Assembly: GCA_019119775.1 (NCBI GenBank)
Contig: DWWL01000023.1
Location: 1 to 34,345 of the forward strand
DNA from: Candidatus Lachnoclostridium pullistercoris
GTDB taxonomy: Bacteria; Bacillota; Clostridia; Lachnospirales; Lachnospiraceae
DNA length: 34,345 bases
Direction: 5' to 3'
Positions 28,184-34,345 of this stretch are shown here, piece after piece (the first letter of the stretch is position 1; each line of letters opens with the position of its first letter). Made by a program: the position numbers and the translations under genes. The notes under the pieces were generated by a model. That model was given only the letters and a program-made list of their open reading frames with translations. It made no database searches and was not told the origin of the DNA.

Positions 28184-28240
28184 AAGCGGCCGGGCCGGGA
28201 CACACTGTAATTATCCATTGAAAAAGGAGGCAAAAGATTC

Positions 28241-30778
28241 ATGAGCGCACTGAAACTGAGAGAGGGATTTTACTGGACTGGAATTATCGACGACAAGCTG
28301 CGGGTATTTGACATCATCATGTACACCGAATTTGGAACCACCTACAACTCTTACGTGATGAAGGCGGAGGACAAGGTGATCCTGTTTGAGACGGCAAAGG
28401 CAAAGTTCTGGGACGAGTATCTGGAAAATCTGAAGGAAGTCATCGACGTGACAAAGATCGACTACCTGGTGGTGAGCCACACGGAGCCGGACCATGCGGG
28501 AAGTGTGGAGCGGCTTCTGGATCTGAGCCCTCAGATGAAGATTCTGGCCACCGGCTGTGCCATCGGCTTTTTAAAGGAGATCGTCAACCGTGATTTCACC
28601 GCCATCGCCGTGAAGGACGGACAGACCATGGAGATCGGCGGAAAGACTCTGCGGTTTATGGTGGTTCCCAACCTGCACTGGCCGGATACCATGTACACCT
28701 TTATTGAGGAGGAGCAGATCCTTGTGACCTGCGATTCCTTCGGCGCCCACTACTGTCTGCCGGAGGTGGTTTCCGGAAAGATCACGGCGGAGGACGATTA
28801 CAAAAAGGCGCTGAAATATTATTATGACTGCATCATCGGGCCGTTCAAGCCGTTTATGCTGAAGGCTCTGGACCGGGTGGAGCCCATGGACATCACCATG
28901 ATCTGCACGGGACACGGGCCGGTGCTGGAGGGCAAGAGGATCCGGGAGGTGATGAAGCTCTACAGAGAGTGGTCCACGGTGGTAAATCCCAACCCCAGGA
29001 AGACGGTGATCATCCCCTACGTGAGCGCCTACGGCTACACGAAGGAGCTGGCGGAGCAGATCGCGAGGGGAATCGCGGACAGCGGGGATGTGGATGTGAG
29101 GAGCTACGACCTGGTGGAGGCAGACCGGGCGAAGGTGGCGGAAGAGCTTTTATTTGCCGACGGCATCCTGCTTGGAACGCCAACCATCGTGGGGGAGGCT
29201 CTGCGCCCAATCTGGGAGCTGACCCTGGATATGTTTGCGGGAACCCACGGCGGAAAGTACGCCGGAGCTTTCGGCAGCTACGGCTGGAGCGGAGAGGGCG
29301 TTCCCCATATTATGGAAAGACTGAAACAGCTGCGCATGAAGGTGACGGACAGCTACCGGGTGCGGTTTAAGCCCAGCGAGGCAGATCTGGTGGGCGCCTA
29401 TGAGTACGGATACCGTTTTGGCTGCCTGGTGCAGGACAAGGCTCCGGAGCTGCCGGCAAAGAAGGGCGGCCGGAAACTGGTGAAATGTCTGGTCTGCGGA
29501 GAGATCTTCGACGCGTCCTTAGAGATCTGCCCGGTGTGCGGAGTTGGAAAAGAGAATTTTGTGCCGGTGGAGGACGAGGATACCGGTTTTGTGAACAATA
29601 CGGAAGAGTTTTACCTGATCCTGGGCAACGGAGCCGCCGGCTTCAACGCGGCGAAGGCCATCCGGGAGAGAGACAAGACCGGCAGCATCGTGATGGTGTC
29701 AAACGAGCCGTATCCTTCCTACAACCGTCCCATGCTCACTAAATCCATCGTGGCGGGGCTGGAGCCGGATCAGATCGCCATGGCGGACGCCGGCTGGTAC
29801 GAGGAGAACCGTGTTTACCAGATGCTGGGAAAGACGGTGACAGGCGTGGATCTGGAGGCAAAAGAAGCTGTTCTCTCTGACGGGACGAAGCTGCATTTCA
29901 CCAGGCTGATCTACGCGCTGGGCAGCGAGTGCTTTATCCCGCCGATCGAGGGCAGCAGCCTGCCCCAGGTGGTGGCGATCCGCCGTCTGGACGATACCAG
30001 AAAGTTGCAGGAGCTGATGAAGACGGCAAAGAACGCTGTGGTCATCGGCGGCGGCGTGCTCGGCCTGGAAGCGGCCTGGGAGTTGAAGAAAGGCGGATTG
30101 TCCGTGACGGTGCTGGAGGCGGCTCCCATGCTCATGGGGCGGCAGCTGGACGCTGATTTCGGAGAGCTGCTGAAGGAAATCTCCGCAGCCAGCGGAGTGA
30201 CGATCCATACGGGAGTGACGGTGGCGGCGATCCGCGGCGAGGACCATGTGACGGCTGTGGAGCTGGCGGACGGCACAGAGTTCCCGGCAGATCTGGTGAT
30301 CATTTCCGCAGGTGTCCGGGCCAACACGGCTCTGGCTCAGGAGATGGGACTGACCGTGGCCAGAGGAATTGTGGTAAATGAGAAGATGGAGACGGGCGTG
30401 CCCGGCGTTTACGCCTGCGGCGACTGCGCGGAGTATAAGGGCGTAAATTACGCGATCTGGCCGGAGGCGGCAGAACAGGGCAAGGTAGCGGGAGCCAACG
30501 CGGCCGGTGAGGCTCTGGAGTATACCTCCGTGCCGGCGGCTCTCACCTTCCACGGCATGAATACAGAGCTTTTCGCGGCGGGAGACTGCGGAAAGAATCC
30601 CAACCTGCTCTACAAGACGGCAGAATTCAGGGATATGGGAAGAAAGCAGTACCGCAAATATTATTTCCTCAACGACCGGCTCTGCGGCGTGATCCTCCTG
30701 GGAGACACTTCTCTTCTGGGAAAAATGACGGCAGCGCTGGAGAAGCACGCGTCTTATAAAGAGGTAATGGAAGCATAA
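28241..30778 (+). CDS. class-F flavodiiron protein fused to rubredoxin and NADH:rubredoxin oxidoreductase
   Basis: This 845-residue single chain has four modules. The metallo-beta-lactamase diiron domain (1-250) carries all ligands: H80, E82, D84 (SHTEPDHAGS), H146, D165 and H225. A flavodoxin/FMN domain follows (about 254-395, IIPYVSAYGYTKELA). A rubredoxin-like [Fe(Cys)4] segment is at about 413-440 (CLVCGEIF and CPVCGVG). An NAD(P)H:rubredoxin oxidoreductase lies at about 455-845, with ILGNGAAGFNAA and VVIGGGVLGLEAA. Class-F enzymes of this type reduce O2 to water with NADH in clostridia. Electrons pass NADH to FAD to rubredoxin to FMN to the diiron site within one polypeptide. AAAGGAGGC precedes the start. 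A strong hairpin ends the gene. Confidence 0.93.
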   Translation: MSALKLREGFYWTGIIDDKLRVFDIIMYTEFGTTYNSYVMKAEDKVILFETAKAKFWDEYLENLKEVIDVTKIDYLVVSHTEPDHAGSVERLLDLSPQMKILATGCAIGFLKEIVNRDFTAIAVKDGQTMEIGGKTLRFMVVPNLHWPDTMYTFIEEEQILVTCDSFGAHYCLPEVVSGKITAEDDYKKALKYYYDCIIGPFKPFMLKALDRVEPMDITMICTGHGPVLEGKRIREVMKLYREWSTVVNPNPRKTVIIPYVSAYGYTKELAEQIARGIADSGDVDVRSYDLVEADRAKVAEELLFADGILLGTPTIVGEALRPIWELTLDMFAGTHGGKYAGAFGSYGWSGEGVPHIMERLKQLRMKVTDSYRVRFKPSEADLVGAYEYGYRFGCLVQDKAPELPAKKGGRKLVKCLVCGEIFDASLEICPVCGVGKENFVPVEDEDTGFVNNTEEFYLILGNGAAGFNAAKAIRERDKTGSIVMVSNEPYPSYNRPMLTKSIVAGLEPDQIAMADAGWYEENRVYQMLGKTVTGVDLEAKEAVLSDGTKLHFTRLIYALGSECFIPPIEGSSLPQVVAIRRLDDTRKLQELMKTAKNAVVIGGGVLGLEAAWELKKGGLSVTVLEAAPMLMGRQLDADFGELLKEISAASGVTIHTGVTVAAIRGEDHVTAVELADGTEFPADLVIISAGVRANTALAQEMGLTVARGIVVNEKMETGVPGVYACGDCAEYKGVNYAIWPEAAEQGKVAGANAAGEALEYTSVPAALTFHGMNTELFAAGDCGKNPNLLYKTAEFRDMGRKQYRKYYFLNDRLCGVILLGDTSLLGKMTAALEKHASYKEVMEA

Positions 30779-30792
30779 TCTGCAGAAGAAGA

Positions 30793-30830
30793 GCGAAAAG
30801 GCATGGCCGGGGACGGCCGTGCCTTTTCGC
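30793..30830 (+). terminator. strong hairpin after the flavodiiron gene
   Basis: GCGAAAAGGCATGGCCG pairs with CGGCCGTGCCTTTTCGC (one G-T) across a 4-nt loop. There is no long T-run, but it starts 15 nt past the stop. Confidence 0.75.
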
Positions 30831-31006
30831 GTATGACGGGGAGGCGGCTGCGTTCGGGCGGGTTCAGTTTGGCTGGGCAAACTAGGCGCAGGTGGAATCA
30901 GCCGAAGCTCGGCGGGACCAGCGGGGCGGCTGCGCTGGGGCGGGGTCCTGCGGGCGGCTGCCGGGGGAAGATTCCCTGGTTCGCTTCACAGAAAGGGGAG
31001 AAGGAT

Positions 31007-32437
31007 ATGAAAAAAGGAAGGAAGATAGGGATTCTGGCCGCGGCGGCGGCCTGTCTTCTGATCTCCTGCGGGACAGGGAGAGAGACGGCGGATGAGGGGG
31101 CAGAGAGGAGCGCCTCCGTTTTCGTCGAAGGGTACGGTCTTGTAAATGGGAGCAAAGCTCCGGTTCTGGTGCCTGAGAAGACGCCGGAGCCGCTGGAGAC
31201 GGACGGGGCCAAGGCGTGGCTGTGCGGAGCTTTTTACCAGGATGGACAGCTGGGAGTGCGGGTGTTTATCTCCGCAGACAGGGAGCCGGAGGAAGACGCG
31301 GCGGCGGTTTTAGCGGATGCAGAAGCGGAATGCCTGGGGACGGCAGCGGTCCAGGCAGGCACGGAGACAGGACATCTGGATGAGGCCGCAGAGCAGCCGG
31401 AGACGAGAACCGGGGGCGGGGGTCCGTTCCAGCGCCGGCGGGAAAACTGGAAAAAAGAACATCCAGTCTGGGAAGGATTTTACTGGGGGGAAGAGGACAG
31501 GACGTTTTCCTTTCACTCGGCGGCAGTGGGACAGTTTGAGATCGGGGAAAAGACGGATGGACGGAACGCAGTGACCGTGGAGGGACTCTGTGAGACGGGA
31601 AGCAGCCTTCCGGGGGACGGATTTTCCGGAGAGATACGGCTGGACGGCTTCGAGACCGGTTTTCCGGTCACATTTGTTCCCGCGCAGGAGGCGGAAGAGT
31701 TGGTGGAGGGAGAATGGGCCTGTTTTGCGGCGGACGGAAAAGAGGAGAATGGGCGGCTTTCCGCTGCGGTTTACACTATTCCCAGAGAAGGAGAGGCTGT
31801 GCTGGAGAAGCTGACGGCGGTAAACGGCGGCGGGCAGGAAACGGAGCTGACGAAGCTGTGGGGGCCGTCAAATGACGGGCGGTGTCCGGAAAGGCTTGAG
31901 GGCAGCTTTTCTGTCTGGAGCGGGAAAATACCAGGTAACGAAGAGAAGGCTCAGGAAAAGGGAGACGAGGTGGTTCTCAGGGCTGAAGAGACGTGGGTGT
32001 ATCTGGATGAGGAGCCGGAAACGGTGAAGATCCCGGTGCCGGAGACGTCGGGAGAAACGGCGGATATGGACCAGACAGTGCAGCTGGAGAACGGAGAGAT
32101 TCATTTTGGCAGGGTGGAAAGAATGGGAGAGCTGGAGCCCGGTGAGGACGGTGAAGAGCCGGAAATCTCTCTTTCGGCGGAGATAAATGTGACGCCGAAA
32201 GACGACAAGTTCCGCCTGGTCAGTTTCTATGGAATAAGGCCGGGAACGGTCCGGGAGGAAGAGGAGAACTACACCTGGGAGGGATTGTGCCTGGCGCCGG
32301 ATCAGGACGGCGGATATGAGGAGCCGCTGAAGCGTGTGAGAGTCATATGCGAAGAAGGAGAAAGGGAAGTGGAGGCAGAGCTGACCGGCTTTACCTATCT
32401 TTGGACCAGCTGTGTGGAGATGCCGCTGAAAGAATGA
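31007..32437 (+). CDS. putative lipoprotein of unknown function
   Basis: This 476-residue protein has a lipoprotein signal: basic MKKGRKIG, a hydrophobic run, and lipobox L-I-S-C21. The mature part is very acidic, rich in E and G, and has a low-complexity insert (about 105-145, EAECLGTAAVQAGTETGHLD). Beta-rich segments follow (WEGFYWGEEDRTFSFHSAAV, EEETWVYLDEEPETVKIPV-like). I recognise no domain. The start at 31007 is chosen because GGGGAGAAGGAT lies upstream; a longer in-frame start at 30,803 would lie inside the terminator. It stands alone between a terminator and a repeat region, and is probably anchored to the outer face of the membrane. Confidence 0.7.
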   Translation: MKKGRKIGILAAAAACLLISCGTGRETADEGAERSASVFVEGYGLVNGSKAPVLVPEKTPEPLETDGAKAWLCGAFYQDGQLGVRVFISADREPEEDAAAVLADAEAECLGTAAVQAGTETGHLDEAAEQPETRTGGGGPFQRRRENWKKEHPVWEGFYWGEEDRTFSFHSAAVGQFEIGEKTDGRNAVTVEGLCETGSSLPGDGFSGEIRLDGFETGFPVTFVPAQEAEELVEGEWACFAADGKEENGRLSAAVYTIPREGEAVLEKLTAVNGGGQETELTKLWGPSNDGRCPERLEGSFSVWSGKIPGNEEKAQEKGDEVVLRAEETWVYLDEEPETVKIPVPETSGETADMDQTVQLENGEIHFGRVERMGELEPGEDGEEPEISLSAEINVTPKDDKFRLVSFYGIRPGTVREEEENYTWEGLCLAPDQDGGYEEPLKRVRVICEEGEREVEAELTGFTYLWTSCVEMPLKE

Positions 32438-32484
32438 GAAGGAGCCGGGGGCGTTTTTCTGCCTGAGCTGGAGAAGAGCGCCGG

Positions 32485-32539
32485 CAGAGGAGACAGTGCC
32501 TGGAGAAGTCTGTGATCAGAGGAGACAGTGCCTGGAGAA
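32485..32539 (+). repeat. 23-bp direct repeat, two copies
   Basis: The 23 bases at 32485-32507 recur exactly at 32517-32539. The core is GAGGAGACAGTGCCTGGAG. A shorter word GCTGGAGAAG recurs nearby. The gap 32,438-32,619 holds no gene. Confidence 0.8.
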
Positions 32540-32576
32540 AGCCGCAGCTGGAGAAGTCCGCACAAGCCCGGGAAGG

Positions 32577-32604
32577 AAAAAGCCGCGCCCGGTGCGGGCG
32601 CGGC
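32577..32604 (-). terminator. intrinsic terminator of the GGDEF-EAL gene
   Basis: GCCGCGCCCG and CGGGCGCGGC form a 10-bp stem around 3 nt. On the - strand it is followed by TTTTTCC. It lies 16 bp past the gene's stop. Confidence 0.88.
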
Positions 32605-32619
32605 CAGAAATGGTTATGT

Positions 32620-34074
32620 TCAGCGGCGGAGCTGGAGTTTTTCCTGCTCGATGACCGGAAGAGAACTTTTAAGGTCAGCTCCCAGTATTCTGGTCATGGC
32701 AGTCTCGCCCACTGCGGGGGAGTAGTAAAATCCCTGCTGGAAGGTACAGCCGGCTGCGTTCAGGATCGCCAGCTGCTGTTCTGTCTCCACGCCCTCAGCG
32801 ATGATATTTAAGCCCAGATCATGGACGATCTGCACCAGGCCCCGGATGACGGCAGCCGCCTTCGGGTTGGTTTCCAGCTGCCAGAGAAGCATCCGGTCCA
32901 GCTTCAGGGTGTTGACGGACAGGTCCAGAAGTCCGGTAATGCTGGAAAGCCCGGAGCCGAAGTTGTCTAAAATCAGTTCGGCGCCCATGGCGGAAAGCTT
33001 CTGCAGCGTGGTGTTGACGGCAAGATTTCCCATGGTGAACACGTCTTCCGGAAGTTCCAGAGCCAGCTTGCCCGCTGGGATCTGGAAGGTTTCGATCAGG
33101 GCGGCCGCCTGCTCGGTGAAATCTTCCTGAAGGAAAAGAATGGAGGACACCGGCAGAGCGATGGAGTCAAATTCCCGTCCGGCGTCCAGAAGACGGCGGA
33201 TGTAGGTGCCCACCTGATGGAGAGCGTAGTATTCCACAGCCCGCACCTGGCCGGAATCCTCGGCGATCGGGAGGTATTCCGGAGCGCTCACCATGCCGAT
33301 TCCTGGGATAAAAATGCGCATGTCAAATTCTCCGCGGGCAAACCGCCGCGTCTCAATATTATAGACCGGGCGGTAGCGGATCTCCACTTCCTGCTTTTCA
33401 ATGGCGCTCTGCAGGTGCTGGGCGATGGCCTGCCGGCGGACGAAGTCTGCCTGCATCTGGCTGTCATAGACGGCATACTGATTCGGCCCCATGGCGGAAG
33501 CGCGGTTCAGAGCCATGTCCAGCAGCTTCATCATATCGTCTGCGCTGTCCGCATACCCCGGATAGGGACAGAGCCCGATCTGGACGGTGCAGAGGCAGTC
33601 CGTGCCGTTTACCTTCCACACCCGGTCAAACTGAGCCAGGATATCCTCGGCCAGCTGAGATGCCTGGCCCACAGAATGATGGCGGAGAAAAATGAGAAAT
33701 TCCACGCCGATGTAGCGGTATACTGTGCTGCCGGAGGCATTTTCCAGGAAAGAGATGATCTGGGCAAGGAGGTTCTGGCAGTAATCGTAGCCCAGGATCT
33801 CATTTAACTGTTTGAAGTTCTCCAGGTGCAGCTTCAGAATCACTCCCCTGGAAGTGCCGCCGGCAGAGTGGAGAAGAGAGTTCAGCCGGCGGCGGCACAG
33901 ATCGCCGCCGTCCCCGGAGGCCAGAATTTCATTTGCGGCCGCAGCCGCTCCTGTTTCTGTCTCCTGCGCGCGGGACATTTTCTCCTGGTCTGCCGCCCGG
34001 CGGCGGTGTTCTCCCGAAGGAGCCGTCCGCTCCCTGTGTGACTGTTTTTTGTCTTTCTGCAGCCATCCCATCAT
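32620..34074 (-). CDS. degenerate GGDEF-EAL domain protein
   Basis: This 484-residue protein has a polar, charged start (1-60, QKDKKQSHRERTAPSGEHRR) and a GGDEF-like domain (about 70-215). There the signature is YRYIGVEFLIFL rather than GGDEF, so cyclase activity is unlikely. An EAL domain follows (about 235-480). The EAL triad reads GEFDMR, LEITE is LELPED, and the DDFG motif is LILDNFGSG. Each has lost a metal or catalytic residue, although IIAEGVETEQQL and GFYYSPAV persist. It is probably a c-di-GMP receptor or a protein-binding relic, not an active enzyme. The start at 34074 has GGGAGGAATCTGATC. Confidence 0.85.
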   Translation of the reverse strand: MMGWLQKDKKQSHRERTAPSGEHRRRAADQEKMSRAQETETGAAAAANEILASGDGGDLCRRRLNSLLHSAGGTSRGVILKLHLENFKQLNEILGYDYCQNLLAQIISFLENASGSTVYRYIGVEFLIFLRHHSVGQASQLAEDILAQFDRVWKVNGTDCLCTVQIGLCPYPGYADSADDMMKLLDMALNRASAMGPNQYAVYDSQMQADFVRRQAIAQHLQSAIEKQEVEIRYRPVYNIETRRFARGEFDMRIFIPGIGMVSAPEYLPIAEDSGQVRAVEYYALHQVGTYIRRLLDAGREFDSIALPVSSILFLQEDFTEQAAALIETFQIPAGKLALELPEDVFTMGNLAVNTTLQKLSAMGAELILDNFGSGLSSITGLLDLSVNTLKLDRMLLWQLETNPKAAAVIRGLVQIVHDLGLNIIAEGVETEQQLAILNAAGCTFQQGFYYSPAVGETAMTRILGADLKSSLPVIEQEKLQLRR

Positions 34075-34120
34075 GATCAGATTCCTCCCTGTGTATATTT
34101 GATTCCGCCTGAAGGCGAAA

Positions 34121-34138
34121 GTGTGCAGTCCTGCACAC
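34121..34138. promoter_or_regulatory. perfect palindrome in the leader of the GGDEF-EAL gene
   Basis: GTGTGCAG-TC-CTGCACAC lies just downstream of the -10 box, in the place of an operator or a leader hairpin. Confidence 0.55.
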
Positions 34139-34141
34139 CTT

Positions 34142-34169
34142 ATTATAGGATTTTCTTTTATTCTAGTAA
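34142..34169 (-). promoter_or_regulatory. promoter of the GGDEF-EAL gene
   Basis: On the - strand a perfect TATAAT (34142-34147) is preceded at 16 nt by TTACTA (34164-34169). It lies 67 bp upstream of the start. Confidence 0.55.
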
Positions 34170-34345
34170 AAAAGGGAAAGGAATGCAAATGGTTCCTGCC
34201 GGGAATCGCTGGAAAGTTACTGTCAAGTAATCGTTGGCAGCTTTCTTTCTGATTTATCTTTTTGTTCAAACAGTCCTTTTTCTGGTTTCTAATATCCGGC
34301 CATGTACAGCAGGCGTTTTCTTTCTCCTTGTATCTTTCCATCCAG

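Noticed and set aside
29699-30880. 393-codon - strand frame opposite the flavodiiron gene
   Set aside because: It is antisense to the NADH:rubredoxin reductase domain, rich in His, Arg and Gln, and passes through the terminator hairpin.
1-34345. CRISPR array or diversity-generating retroelement as source of the cassette variation
   Set aside because: No regular short repeats with equal spacers and no reverse transcriptase gene are present. The cassettes are unequal coding units with a 7-bp site.

Overview
The window joins two kinds of DNA. Positions 1 to about 7,575 are the right end of a prophage. From about 7,580 to the end is chromosome of a GC-rich, anaerobic Clostridia-type Firmicute, most likely Lachnospiraceae-like. 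The evidence for the host is strong GGAGG ribosome sites, a class-F flavodiiron protein, iron-sulfur L-serine dehydratase in two subunits, and choline-binding repeats in the phage lysin. The assignment is by gene content only.

The most striking object is at 1-2,985, a multi-cassette DNA inversion system (shufflon). Seven copies of the 7-bp word ATAGTAA mark the starts of open cassettes of 44 to 98 codons. One site and cassette (104-253) lie on the + strand. Six cassettes lie head to tail on the - strand (1,508-2,984). Between the two arms sits a tyrosine recombinase gene (398-1,423). Each cassette is read through its site in one frame as [N/Y]-S-[N/K] and ends with a stop at or just before the next site. 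Three cassettes end in W-x-x-[W/Y] motifs like those of phage tail-fibre tips. The array lies just upstream of a conserved tail/lysis module, so the natural reading is that it swaps the C-terminus of a tail-fibre gene whose fixed part lies left of base 1.

After the shufflon come two small tail-associated genes, a holin and an amidase endolysin with choline-binding repeats (3,013-4,933). A short serine recombinase and two small genes follow on the - strand (5,016-6,591). Then comes an AT-rich divergent control region with an XRE regulator, a 51-residue gene, and the attachment-site region. The prophage ends in the 3' end of a tRNA gene followed by the tRNA's terminator (7,551-7,608).

The chromosome then holds seven units. 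(1) A NEW3-domain membrane protein, an ABC ATPase/permease pair, a two-component system and a cell-wall amidase (7,809-14,227). (2) MarR and MATE genes (14,237-16,171). (3) MATE and cytidylate-kinase-like genes behind a structured leader (16,406-18,335). (4) A sulfur/redox group: a thioredoxin-reductase-like flavoprotein, a CxxC thioredoxin, an arylsulfotransferase-family protein without a signal peptide, and a rhodanese (18,548-22,342). (5) A five-gene operon in which the serine dehydratase subunits flank an M20 amidohydrolase and two membrane proteins, with a divergent LysR regulator (22,444-28,105). (6) A three-part flavodiiron-rubredoxin-reductase fusion for O2 or peroxide removal (28,241-30,778). 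(7) A lipoprotein of unknown role and a degenerate GGDEF-EAL protein (31,007-34,074). A GC-rich palindromic repeat recurs in at least three intergenic gaps of the chromosome.
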